Source: Nemania diffusa (taxonomy: Eukaryota; Ascomycota; Sordariomycetes; Xylariales; Xylariaceae). From it: a stretch of 64,000 bases of DNA. Positions 25,058 through 37,700 of this stretch are shown in pieces. The stretch lies in contig JBBPUQ010000001.1 of assembly GCA_038501195.1 (NCBI GenBank), forward strand, positions 1,674,001-1,738,000. Reading direction: 5' to 3'. The translations under genes were made by a program, and so were the position numbers. Numbering within the stretch: the first letter of the stretch is position 1; each line of letters opens with the position of its first letter. Under the pieces are notes generated by a model. It made no database searches. It saw only the letters and a program-made list of their open reading frames with translations, and had not been told where the DNA came from.

Positions 25058-28000
25058 ATGGGGGACTACACTCGTTCTGATGATGAAGACTCGATCGAGA
25101 GTGACATCCCCTCGCAACCGGTGGCTCCAACTAGGCTTGCACAAGACAAGTCTTTTTTTGACGATTGGCTCCGAGACCAGAGGGAGGATGTCTACAAGAG
25201 TATACGAGACTCTAGCGTGAGCGACTCAGGCACGTTGCCAGCTGAATCGATTCGAAGATATAAGGATGATACCCCTATCATTAAGAGCCCCAGGGAATAC
25301 CAGACACAACTCTTCGAGAGAGCTAAGGAGAAGAACATAATTGCTGTGCTTGACACAGGTTGTTCACCCTCTGCCTTTAATTCTCGGTCGTCTCATCGCT
25401 GACAGAAAGCGCGTAGGAACTGGGAAGACCCTCATAGCTGTACTCCTGCTCCGTCATCTCATAGAGCAGGAATTAGAAGATAGGAGGGCCGGGAAAGATC
25501 ATCGACTGGCGTTCTTTTTGGTGAGTATCCGCTGCTAACAACGTTGAGTTTCTATTATGACATTGCGCTGACTCCGTCTTTAGGTAGACAAGGTCGCATT
25601 AGTCCATCAACAATATAAAGTCCTGGAGGCGAACCTGGACTTTTCTATGGACTCATTTACAGGTGACTCTGGTCGGGTTATCTACACGCAGGAATTCTGG
25701 AGCCAAACACTTGACGAGAAAACAGTGATTGTATGCACTGCTCAGGTTCTCCACCATTGTCTCTCCCACTCTTTCATACGCATGGAGCAGGTAAACCTTC
25801 TCATTTTCGACGAGGCTCACCATGCAAAGAAGAACCACCCTTATGCAAGGATCATCAAAGACTTTTACGCGACGCTCGAGATAGACAACCACAAGCGTCC
25901 TCGTATTCTGGGCATGACTGCCTCCCCCGTTGACGCCAAAACCAACGTTCATGTAGCTGTTGCTAAGCTAGAGGGTCTTTTGCATTGTGAAATAGCAACG
26001 GTGAATGACCCAACAGTCTTTTCAAGAGCAGCTATCAACAAACCTACCGAGGGCTTCATCGAGTACCGAAATATGCATATTCCTTTTGAAACAGTCCTGT
26101 GGCAGAAACTGAACCAAATTGTTGGCCAAAATCGAGCGTTTGCTCGACTATTCACTTACTCTAGAGAATGCACTATTGAGTTGGGACGCTGGGCTGCGGA
26201 CCGAGTATGGGCACTTTGGCTAACTAAGGATGAGGTCGACAAAATCGAAGCGAGGACGGAACGGGATTTCAATCGGATGGAATCACTACAACCTGTTTCC
26301 GCTCTAAATGTCGAACGGGAGGCGATTGATGCAGTCCGACAAGCGTACCAGCTGACGAATGACCTCGTCCTCTCAAATTTGGAGTTTAATCGATTCCATT
26401 TGTCACATAAGCTCATTAAACTGATTGCGCATTTGAAGGAAAACTTTGACCCCGTGATGGACAAATGCGTTGTTTTTGCCGAGCAGCGTCTTACGGTAGC
26501 ATTACTTGCTGATCTCTTCCAGCAACCTAGTCTGAGCCTTCAAGGCTACAAGGCAGGAAAGCTTGTGAGTACTTACTACTTAGGTATCTCCGCAAACTTT
26601 TGACAACTGACGAGAGATAGATGGGCTCCCTCACTCATGCTTCCGGCGGCCTTGGCATGTCATTAGCGGAGCAGAAGTTGACTATACAGAAATTTCGAAA
26701 TGGTGAATTGAATTGCCTCTTCGCCACAAGCGCGGGTGAAGAAGGAATCGATATCCCCGACTGTAATGTGGTCATTCGGTTTGACCTTTGCAAGACAGCG
26801 ATTCAATATATCCAATCGAGAGGCCGCGCACGGCGCATCGACTCGAAATTCTATCAAATGGTTGAAGTTGGGAATTACGCACATCGACAACTTGTTGCCG
26901 AGATTCAAGATCATGAGACCAATTTGCGCGAATTTTGCAGCATGCTCCCCGAAGACCGCCTCATTACCGGTTGCGATTACGACATCGAGTATCATATATC
27001 TAAAGAGAAAAGTTATCGCACATATAAAGTCCCATCCACCGGCGCGGTGTTGACGTATAAGGGTAGCACTACAGTGCTTGCGAGCTTTGTATCATCTTTA
27101 CCACACCGAGCCGATATGTGTTATAGCAATGCAGACTACATTGTCCACAAGGTCGGCGGCGAGTTTCAATGTGAGGTTCTCCTTCCAGATATCTCTCCAA
27201 TTAAAAGTGCAATTGGGCGACGGGCCTTATCGAAACAGGTGGCAAAGTGTTCAGCAGCCTTTGAGATGTGTTTGATGTTAAGGAGACAAAAGCACTTGGA
27301 TGAAAACCTCAGATCAACATTCACTAAACGGCTCCCAGCTATGCGTAACGCTCGACTAGCGATAAGCTCTAAGAAGCGAGCTGAATATCCCATGAAACGA
27401 AAGCCAATCACGTGGTCTATTCTTGGGTTCCCAGAGAGGCTCTTCGTGACAGTAATTAAAATTTCCGACTCTGAGGCGCTTGGGCGACCTTCTCGGCCCC
27501 TGGCTCTTTTGACAAGGGAACAGTTACCGCGAACAGCCAAATTTACGCTATACTTTGGGAACCAGCAAATGTCAAACGTCGAATGTTGCCCGTTGCCTGC
27601 TGCCATATCCTGTCGCCAGGAAGATATTGACGGGTTAAATAAGTTTACTCTTAGAATCTTCAAAGATGTCTTCAGCAAAGAATTTGCACCTGCACTAGAG
27701 AATATGCCATACTTTTTGGCACCCTTGGCGCACCCAAATAACTCTAAAAACCTCGTCTTAGGCACAGATTCGCGTACGATCATCGATTGGGACTGCATTC
27801 TAGAAATTCAAAATGCGCCGTCTTACATTGAATGGGAAAATCAACCAGAACAAGTATTTGATGACAAGTTCGTCATAGACCCCTGCGATGGCTCTCGGAA
27901 GTTTTACACCATACGTAGGCGTCCTGATTTAAGGCCCACAGATCCTCAGCTACCAGGTTTCCCGCATCAGGGTCGTGCGAGAGAATCTGGCAATAGGGAG

Positions 28001-29782
28001 GGACCTGCTGATATTTGGACCTCCGTTGTCAGCAGTGTCTGGCGTAAGTCTCGTAGTAAGTTAACAAGAAGGGAGGACCTACAAGTTATCGAAGCAGAGT
28101 ACATACCTCTTCGGCGAAACCTACTCGATCGGGTTGACATCTCAGTTGAGGCTCGGACATGTTTCCTAGTCTTTCAGATACTCAAGATTTCAGTTGTAAG
28201 TTCTCAAAGTTCTAACTACACGTATTTTTCTAACGAATGAAAGCTACCGACCGATATTGTTACCATGGCTTACAATTTGCCTGCTATCATATATCGACTT
28301 GAGTCTAATCTTATTGCGCTTGATGCTTGCAGACTGATGGGTCTAGATTTACAACCAGACTTAGCTCTAGAGGCTATGACTAAAGACAGTGACAATACTG
28401 AGGATGCACCCGAAGATCAAACCAATCTGCAGCAAGGAATGGGGAATAACTACGAGCGTCTCGAATTTCTCGGTGATGCATTTTTGAAAATGAGTACTAC
28501 CATAGCTCTGTTCTCCCAAATTCAAGATTGCGATGAGTTCCAGTACCACGTGGATCGCATGGTTCTCATATGTAATAAGAACCTTTTTAACAATGCGCTG
28601 GAAATGAAATTGGAAGAGTCAATCAGAACCAAAGGCTTCGATCGAAGCAGCTGGTATCCTGAAGGGGTTGAACTACTGAAGGGGAGAAAGTACAGTAGTA
28701 AGAACACGCACGCACTCGCTGACAAGTCTATCGCAGATGTCTGTGAGGCACTCATAGGTGCGGCGTATATGACGACACGTAGCCAGAAAAGCTTTGATAT
28801 GGCTATTCAAGCCGTCACAAAGTTCGTCAATCACTCAAACCATAAGATGGTAACATATAGCGACTACTACGCGGCATACAAGATACCGGAGTGGCAGAGC
28901 GCTGACCCTCGAGCTGTACATTACGACCTCGCAGATAAAATAGAGAAGAAGATGGGATACAAGTTCTCATACCCTCGACTACTTCGGAGCGCTTTTACCC
29001 ATCCTTCATACGGCTCTATCTATGAGGGAATCCCCCATTATCAGCGACTCGAATTCCTCGGCGACGCGCTTCTCGACATGGTCTGTGTTGACTATCTATT
29101 CTGCAGATTCCCTGGGGCAGACCCTCAGTGGTTGACAGAGCACAAGATGGCTATGGTCTCAAACCAGTTCTTAGGCTGCCTCTGTGTGTCGCTCAGTCTG
29201 CAGAAACACATGGTGTCGATGACTGGCGGTTTACAGAAGGAGATTTCCGATTATGTTACGGCCATTACGGAAGCTCGAACACAAGCTGAAGAAGAAGCTG
29301 AGGCCTCTGGTCTGGGACGCGCCGCTTATGCGCGCAACTATTGGGTGAGAGAAAAGCAGCCCCCCAAGAGTCTGCCTGATATTGTAGAGTCCTACATTGG
29401 CGCCCTTTTCGTCGATAGCGAGTACAAGTACGAGGAAGTGCAGCGCTTCTTCAACACTCACGTCCTGCCGTACTTCGAGGACATGCATCTTTACGACACA
29501 TACGCCAAGAACCACCCCGTGACTCTACTGTCCAATGTCCTTTCTACCGAGTTCCGCTGTACGAAGTGGAGGATAATGTCGTCCGAAACTGACGACGAGG
29601 ATCGCGAGTTCGCGGCGGTCAAAATCGCCGCTGCCGTCATGGTCCATGGGGCGGTGAGGGAATACGCATTTTCGGATAGCGGTCGGTATGCCAAACTAAG
29701 AGTTGCGCAGAAATTCTTGCGCAAGCTGAAGGATATGAGCATGGAGGAATTCCAAAAGAATTTTAACTGTAACTGTTCGTAG
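25058..29782 (+). CDS. dcl1: Dicer-like ribonuclease, DCL-1 type
   Basis: Five exons: 25058-25358, 25417-25520, 25584-26564, 26621-28195, 28244-29782; 1499 aa. Introns are 48-63 nt. The enzyme cuts long double-stranded RNA into small interfering RNAs. Domains in order: DExD/H helicase with P-loop DTGTGKT (about 99-105, split by intron 1), DEAHH (211-215) and MTASP (246-250); helicase C-terminal domain with QSRGRARR (527-534); Dicer dimerisation domain (about 610-690); RNase IIIa with ERLEFLGD (about 1058-1065) and catalytic D1152/E1155; RNase IIIb with QRLEFLGD (about 1254-1261) and D1366/E1369; C-terminal dsRNA-binding region ending in CNC. All catalytic acids seem present, so the protein looks functional. 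The first ATG (25058) is used; the frame is open slightly upstream. Intron 1 has a weak donor (GTTGTT). DCL-1 rather than DCL-2 is chosen for the C-terminal dsRNA-binding/cysteine tail. Confidence 0.93.
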
Positions 29783-30019
29783 CTTCTTGATAAATGACTA
29801 CTCACTGATCTTCCACTTTAAATACTTCCTTTTTTTATTGGGTGAGACTAAGCTTGTCTATTTGACGTTTACATATCTTACGAGGATTATCTATCTAGTT
29901 GTCTACGGATTCGACACTGTATCTACATCCTTTATTTCTATAGTTCTCAGTAACACCCCTGACAATACCCCTGCGATACGATACGGGGAATAGAGATATA
30001 TCCCAAACGCCCAGTCCCA

Positions 30020-31513
30020 TCATCGCAGAACCTTCTTCAGCAGAAGAAGCGGCACATCCGTGACGACGCCACTCGGCATCTCCGTGGGCCGATGCGCCGG
30101 CAGCTCGGCGAAGACGGTGTAGCCCTGCTGCTGGTACCATTCCTGGTTGGAGATCTAGCGCCCGACGCAGCCGCGGTTAGCATGAAATTGGGACTGCGGA
30201 CGATCTAGCTCACCTTTGGCCGGGGCAGGCCTAGCGGGTCCCAGAAGTTGTCCAAGGCCCAGGTGCCCGTGTGCCATTCCTTTGGCGGCGTGTCGAGCGC
30301 GATGGTCGTGCCTGCGAGCGCGGCGGTGGGAAGGCCTTCGGTTGGGGGAGGGGTGCCGGAGGGGTTGGGGGGAGATCCTTGCGCTACGAGGGATTCGAGG
30401 TGCGACATTACGGCGCGGCCTAGGCCGCGGGCTTGCATGGTTGGTGAGATGTAGAGGCTGGAGATCCAGTCTGGCGGTGGGTTAGTGCGATCACATGGGC
30501 TGAGGACTTACCATCTAGGCGGGTGGGAGAGGTTTCGGGTAGGTTTTGTACGTACATACGCCTGTTTCTGGTAATAGTCTACTTGCATGTTCCGCTAGGT
30601 CTGGTGTTGGGTCATTGTTCATCGCTACGTGCCCTATGGGTGCGAAGGCGACGCCGCTGGGTTCTCGGGGCGTGAGATTCAGGGATCGCGCTGTGTCGTG
30701 GAGGGGCGTTGTCTCCTATTGCTGCGTGTTAGTCGCGCGATGGCGTTTCACCGAAGATATATGGCTTAGGGGACCGAGGGTCAACGTAGGTAGTGAACAT
30801 GAGGAGATCATCATTGGAAAATATTCATCATGCAGGAGTATATTTCTCCAAGTTGTAGTTTCTTGTGCGTTGCTCACATTTGGGTACTTCTCCTTGTGCG
30901 CTTGGTGTAGCTGCTCCCGGTCTGGTAATGAGTCTGCGAGCACCTATTATGGACACGTAGGTTAGCATCTCGGCTTTATTCTTCCTCTCTCGACTTATTC
31001 CCATCGCCATGAATCTCAGCTTATTTCTCCCGCAGCTCCTCATCCCATGCTACATGGGGAATAAGCCACTGCACTCCCCGAGTGTCTTTTAGAGTGAGGT
31101 AGATAGAGCATGACCTTCTGGCCCTCATAATTCGATATTCCCGTTAATTACACGCCCTTCTTCACCTGAGTCCCTTTTGCTAATATCGTTGCCAGGGTTT
31201 AACAGATGAGTCACTCGCCGTTCCTGGACAGCACCCGCAGCCCCACTATCTCATCATGGCTAGATCGCCTAGGGATCCCGAACGCAGAAGAGCTGAGAAT
31301 GATATCATGGGAAAGGAGGGAAGTCGTCAAACTCACAACCCAGAACATGGTCTTCAAGCCCTTCTCAGCTCTCGGAACCCACGATGACACCACCTCATCG
31401 GCTCCCCATCCGCAGGCCTTGCGCTGGGCTATTAGGCGTTCGACGTGCGCTTCGGATGTGTGATCCCACGGGATTAGGTTGATTTTGTTAATTTTAAGAG
31501 CCGCGGTTGCCAT
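30020..31513 (-). CDS. GNAT-family N-acetyltransferase
   Basis: Five exons: 31513-31337, 30943-30878, 30715-30556, 30470-30214, 30154-30020; 264 aa. GNAT enzymes move an acetyl group from acetyl-CoA to an amine; the substrate here is unknown. The acetyl-CoA loop appears as QARGLGRA (about 147-154), matching Q/R-x-x-G-x-G/A, after the beta-strand WISSLYISP. A preceding strand is AFAPIGHVAMN, and the C-terminal EWYQQQGYTVFAELP is the usual last-helix and strand motif. Frame is kept across all joins. The first intron (393 nt) is long and could hide a further small exon. It is convergent with the dicer-like gene, with 237 bp between the stop codons. Confidence 0.8.
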
Positions 31514-32363
31514 TGCCGGTTTTCCTATTTCTTTTCACAGGCGATCGACGGCCGTTTTCTCTCCGTGATGCAAGATTTTCTGAAGACTCAGGACTTGTCT
31601 TCTGTTCTTTCGTTTCCCTTTTCTATGTTGTGATATAAGTATCCCGGGCGAAGGCGACGAAGGGTTTCTATATTTGAGATCTAGAAAGTCTATAATGATA
31701 AGCTTCTCGGAGATGGAGGGAAGAGGAAAACAAACAGAAATAACTTATTCTGTCAAAAAAGTTAAGTAGGCAACAGTAATTAGTCTCAACTGTCAGATAA
31801 AGCAACATCACGCTAACTGGCGTACGTGTGCTTACCAACAGAATGGGTCTAGATAGGGAGGAAATAAGTGGAGGAACTTCACATAGTCGGGGTAACTTGG
31901 CGCGACCGGAGGCGCTAGGATATAACAAAGGGATGAAAAAGACGGAGAGGCGTAGAATAATGCTATATTTGCAGATGCCGTGAGGCTGTGTAGATTCGTG
32001 TCATTATTGGGTTGATTGATCATAACTCCCTTTTTTCTGTCCGTACTCCAGACCCACCATCCCGTCCGCAACTCTATACCATCTAACGCCAAGGCATCAT
32101 ACAATAAATACAAAGTCAGTCAGATGCCGAGTTGGAAAACTAGCGAATATGAGGAGGCCCGAGGTTACCTATCACCATGTAGCCGAGACCGAAACCAACC
32201 AAGCCGGAACCCACTAATCAATCCTTCGTCGAATTCAAGGTATAAATCACTGTCGCTCTCGTGTCCAACGCCCCGTCCCGTCATGAAAACATGCATGTGA
32301 ACGTCTGCATTTCCTCTTGCGGTAAAGTGGTTATCCGCGCAGATCGATCGCTTTGCTCACCCT
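31514..32363. other. intergenic, no gene recognised
   Basis: 850 bp between the start of the GNAT gene and the stop of the 748-residue gene. The short frames at 31668-31928, 31832-32113 and 32016-32300 overlap on opposite strands and look like chance. Confidence 0.5.
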
Positions 32364-34739
32364 TTAGAAGTCCGAGTCGACTTCCTCAATGGGCGCTCTT
32401 TTGGTTGGAAGCCGTTCCGGAGCCCGGGTAATGCATGGGGACGTGTTCGCTCGGCTCATAGGGATGTCGAAGTTTATTTCGTCAGAAGAGTCTTCCTGTT
32501 CTCGATTCTCGAAGCTGTCTTCCGAATCGCTTTCTAAATAAACTGGCATAGGACTCAGGCTAGATACGTAGGGGAGGTCGTTTTCCAAAGCTCCACTGGC
32601 TGCCAACGAGTCCGCTATGGTCATGTCGAATAGTCCGGGAAGACCAGACAATTGGTCTCCAGAGACGCCGTAGCCGGTTTCTGAGAACAGGAGATCTTTT
32701 TCATATGAACCTCGTGACGGCGTTGATAAACTGTCATTAGACGAGGCGTAGTCTTCTAAGTAAAACTCACTCGATCGAGGCCGATTGGCGGCCGTAGGGG
32801 AACAGGGCTGTGATCGTATGGTAGATGCATCTTCCGGCGTGGACTCCAATGATTTCAAGAACGGAATATCGGGTACGGGCGGAATTGACTGATCTGGATA
32901 TTTATGTGGAAACATGGGCGAAAAATCGACCGAGGTGCTTGTGGTGTGGCCTGACTGAGGCCGGAAAGGATTCGAGCTCAAAGTTGACATGCCCGTCTCT
33001 GATGTCAGAGACCAGCGACGAAAGCTGCTGGCCCGCTCTGGGACGGAAGCTTCAATCTCATGAGGAAGAATACTGGCGCTGGATATGGAGATAAAACTCG
33101 GTTTCCGAATGTGATTTGACTGATCTACCTCGCGATCATTGTCTGTGCACTTGGCGGTGAGGCATATTATTTCTGTATTTTTAGTCAGCACTACTTTCTA
33201 GGAGCATGGAATCAGTAATTGGACACTGGAGAGCACTGACGTGATTCCTGGTCAAGTGGTCGCGCTAGCGACTTATAGAAAGAATCCTGGAGGTCGGTGG
33301 TACTTCCCAGTTGGCGTCTAGTTGATTGCCGGTCTCTTGGGGCTTTCCCGCCTTGCAATGATAATTTTTGCTGGTAGGTGTCTTCGTAGACCTCCCCGCG
33401 ACTCCTAGAGCGAATGCCTTGGAGGCTTTGCCTTTTCACTAGCAACCTGGATTCTACTAACGCGTTATGGTGGGAAATGGTCCTGCGCCTGGATCGATCT
33501 CTCGAGGGCAGAGGAATAGCTGGTAGGGGTTTGTCAGCATCGTCGGGCCTCTGGCGCAATTGCTGCTCAACGTGTGGTAGTATTAGCGATTGCCTCTTCG
33601 TAGAGATATTTGGCTTTGTATGTTCTCGTTCATGCGCTGTAACGGCTAGGGCGCGATCTCTAAGTGAATCAGGAAAAAGATCAGGGTCCTTCTCTTTTCC
33701 TCGTCTTGCCGACGAGGAGCCTTGTCGAATTTCACTAGATGAAGAAGGCGAGAAGGAAGGCATGGATTTGCGTCTCGCCGCTCGTTCTGATCTAGCCGAC
33801 CCTGTCCGGGTCATAGCCCTGGGCGTCTCATACGCATCGTGTGGTGGAAGACGCGATGATGTCCTCTTGGGAAACGAGTCCGAGTTGGTGGACCCGGATC
33901 GCAGGCCGGATCCCATAGAGTGACGAATTCTCGGAACTCGGGGGAGTTCGTCTGCAGAGTCGTCGTCGACATGTTTAGAGACAGCAGAAGTCCATTTTGC
34001 ATCTGCGTAGTCTGAAAGTGGTTCCTGGGCCCTTGACGTGTTAAGGCTGGCAGTTCTTTTGTCTATGTTACGATCTGCTACATCCTCTCCATAGTTCCTC
34101 GCACCTGTGGCCTGAACTCTGCTGTAGAAATCATAAGGCTTGATTATTGATTGTGCGTCTAGAAGATCAACGTAACCCTTAGTTCTATTGGATTCGCCGC
34201 TTCGGATAGAGTCCGAGTATGTCGACAACAGGCCAGGCGACAATGCGGGTTTCGCTGTAAACGACGAAGCTTGAATGTTCGTCGAGAGTTTTGAAGGTAG
34301 CTTATACGGGCCGTATTTTTTCTTAGGAGGTAAGGGAAGCTCGGGCCTCGAATGTGATTGTAAGCTTAAAATATCTGTAACTTCACCGGGGCGACCTGAA
34401 GGAGCGGTACGCGGTCGGCTCTCGCTGTCAAGACCATCACTGCGAAGGCGAGGAATGAGAGGTGAGGGGGCCTGCGTGCTAGAGGGGGAGACATTTCCAA
34501 GATTAGGATGTGACTTTTGGAATTGCTCCAGAATCTTGTTTCCATTGCCGAGGACAGGATATGTGCCTGGAAATCTATGTGAGCCATGGGTGAAACAAAA
34601 TACTACTGGATTAGGAAGTATTCATACCAAGGATTGGCGGTGATAGCGCCACTGTCGTATCGTAAGCGCATGTCTTGAGTGAGTCGCGCTGGGTTAGATT
34701 TGAGTAAGACTTCTTGGAGAAGAAGTTTAACAACCCCAT
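32364..34739 (-). CDS. fungal protein of unknown function, Ser/Arg-rich, 748 aa
   Basis: Three exons: 34739-34628, 34566-33241, 33172-32364. Splice joins keep one frame: PPIL|GTYPVLGNGNKIL across intron 1 and DQES|QIICLTAKC across intron 2 (donor GTCAGT). The start MGLLNFFSKKSYSN gives a short basic, hydrophobic N-terminus, and the stretch AYDTTVALSPPILGTYPVLGNG looks like a conserved motif. The rest is hydrophilic and probably disordered: Ser/Arg-rich stretches (SRSRGEV, RDRSRRRTISHH, RRKSMPSF) suit many phosphorylation sites, and the C-terminal third is acidic and Ser-rich (ESDSEDSFENREQEDSSDE). No catalytic domain or membrane segment is visible. I do not recognise the family, although similar MGLLN...-type proteins are, as I recall, found across filamentous ascomycetes. 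A scaffold or signalling substrate is only a guess. Confidence 0.75.
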
Positions 34740-37700
34740 CTTGATAACATGGTTCTCCAGCGCAGTGTCTAAGGATTTATTACCGGCCTGGTTGTCTCTC
34801 GTCTCGCCTTGCCCTCGACCTTTTATTATGCCGTTCAATTGGCCGGAGGGTTGGTGGGGGTATCCGCAGGCAACGAAGATAGACCACAATAATGACTCTT
34901 TCCACTTCTCAGTAACTGCGGGCGAGAGATGTTAGGATATTGGTAGGTTTGGTCTGAAGAGTAGACGGAACGGAGAAGAAAGTGTGTGCGTTTGTGGTGC
35001 TCGTATTTTAGAACCGAAGAAACTACCTAGGTAATGGCAGATGAATTACAGTATGTAGTGTGGGAGGAGTAGTGGGCAATTACACGAAGTAGTCGAAAGT
35101 AAAACTAAACGCGAAAATTGTCGAGGAACAGTCACGTCGGCGGGTGTACAAATAAACAAAACAAAACAAAACAAGTGAATGATGATATGATTATTGATTA
35201 GGGAATTGAATAGCGCGGCGACTCGTGGTCGGATAAATTGAGTTGGGGTGAAATAATTATTACGGCACGGTAGGTAGGCATAGGTAATAGATAAGAGAGC
35301 ACACGCGTAAGTAAGTATAAGAAAAGAGACTTCAAGGAATGGACTAAATGCACGTATAACCAATGGGCAACACGAATAAGGACGTCAGAGCTTGATTAGC
35401 TGTAGTGGAACACTTAGAGGCAAGGAAGCCCCTTCGAAGGTAGCGTCAAGGTGGTAACTTGTGACGAGGGAGAAGGAAGAAGAAAAAAAAACGAGGACTC
35501 TGAGGTAGTTGAAGGGCATGCAGCTGGTTACATGGGATTGCGACTGGGTTTCTGTTACTAGTCTTCGCTACTATTTCCTGTTCTACCTACGTATATACTT
35601 ACATACGCTGCACGCATGCGGAATATTCTGTAGGTATTCTGTAATGTGGAGTTTTGGCTGAGAATATAGCACTGCGCTAAGCTACATATGCGCTGGTTCC
35701 CTTTATCTCCGCTGCCCCTGCTTAAAGCTATCCTCAATGGGTTTAGGCCCCGGTCTTTGGCTGATCAAGCCCCATCACTGCGATTAGCGTCCGTTTGTTT
35801 GTGACGCTGTACTTTACAGGTTACGTACTTCGAGAGGTAGGTATCCATGGTGTAGGTATGCTGCACCACGTGTAACATTGTGTGACAATAATAAAACCCT
35901 TCGTTTCCATACTAGAGCCTCTGTCTCTCTCTGCCGCAGCACACTCCCTTACAGGATTAGTCGTGCGAGCTTGGGGCGATGGCAAGATAACTACATATGT
36001 ACTTAGGAGCTACTCTGATAGATAAATCCGACCCCCAACTTGGTACCTACAAGTACAGATACTCTAAACTTAGACACTCGCTGAGGTACATAAATAGGTG
36101 CTGTAAATAATCGCCTAATAATCTGAAGAAATCAAACAACGGGGCGATCCCATTTGTTTCGTGTAATCGAAACAAAATCCTTCAAGGCTGACTGAAGCTA
36201 AGTGCGCGCGCTACGTATCAGATACCGCGTTTGTGAACTCATTTGAGGTTTGACATTACCAGCACTACGCTGTTACCTGATATTATGGAGCAACAAATTC
36301 TGTTACCTAACTCTGAACTGTGGTTGACATATGTATACCTATACCTATACCATCCCGGCCACAAGTCGTTGGCAGGGTGCGAGGATGGCCAAAAGGATCT
36401 TATGCAAGAAACTCGGCGCAAAGACGGTGCATCTTGATTTACGGCACTGCAAATATCCGTCTACCTGGGGTAAAGCCACGGAAAAGAAAATTATATCATT
36501 TGAAAAAGTCTGTTTGCTGTCATAATTGTAGTATATTGCTTACCTCTCGGGCACTAGTTTCGTTTGTCTTGAAAAGTTCCGTGCTTGTACGCTATGACAG
36601 TGGGGGAGTGGGCGACATTTCATTATTGGTCTTGAAGATCATAATATGTATCCCGCATCGAGAAACATCTGGCATCCCGTCACCCTTCTGAGATCGACCA
36701 GCCAAGTGTTTCGTTTGGGCATGGCTTGTTACCACACCCAATCCGGCTGTTTGGATTCACAAGACCTGCGCATAATATCTAGCGCCCGGAACCCTTTCGG
36801 CTCTATCTACGGTGCTCCTACCATAGATCACACACTATCACATTGCCCTCGGCCTCGATCTATTCGAGTTAAGCCGTAGGGACTACAGGCTCTCCAACAG
36901 GCGACTATGTAAGGCTTAACGATGACTATTATCGGTTAATGCGATTTCCCACCGGCGAACCCGAACAAGCCTCGCACGCTAAGATGACACTTTTGAAAGA
37001 TGGGGTGAGTGTTGATGAGATCGAGGCCGCTAATCGAGGTACTACTTACATGTAGTCTAGTATGTATAATAGAGCACCGTTAGTATGGTGTAGCAGGGGC
37101 TTAGTTTGCATCACCACGATACGCGAAGATAGAAATAAGAAATAACATATATCTCAAATCACCGGCTACCATGGTGTCGGGCCGTCAAACAAGGCGAGGG
37201 GTAGGTATCAAAACCTTCCTTCTCCTTGGATCTGGGTGCTGGCCCTTGATGATGTGCAGGGTTTTCCATCAGCCGCATGCAGGCCCCATGATGTAAACAC
37301 AGATAGGTACCCCCTTTGACACCTTTTTGGTTTCTTACGCAATATCTGGCGTCGGCAATCTTTTTTTCCCCAATTAGCGTAACATTCGGCGCGGGCATTA
37401 TCCTGAAATTTGCTACAGTAGGTACTGCATACTGGATACCTACATGCCTATGCGACTCATGGAGGTGTCGCGGTCGGCTCTGGTCACATGGCAGATCTAC
37501 AACTTGCGCATGGGTATACGCAGTATGTCACATACATACATGTATCTCTCAAACCACGCGTATGTAAGTGTACGCATAAGTACACTTCGGTAGGTATCGT
37601 CGATCTTGGACACTTGGGCTAGATAATCTAGACCAGCCAGTCGGATGCCGCGACCTCGAATTTTCCAGCTTTTCTTGATTGATTGATTGCATGGGCCGTG

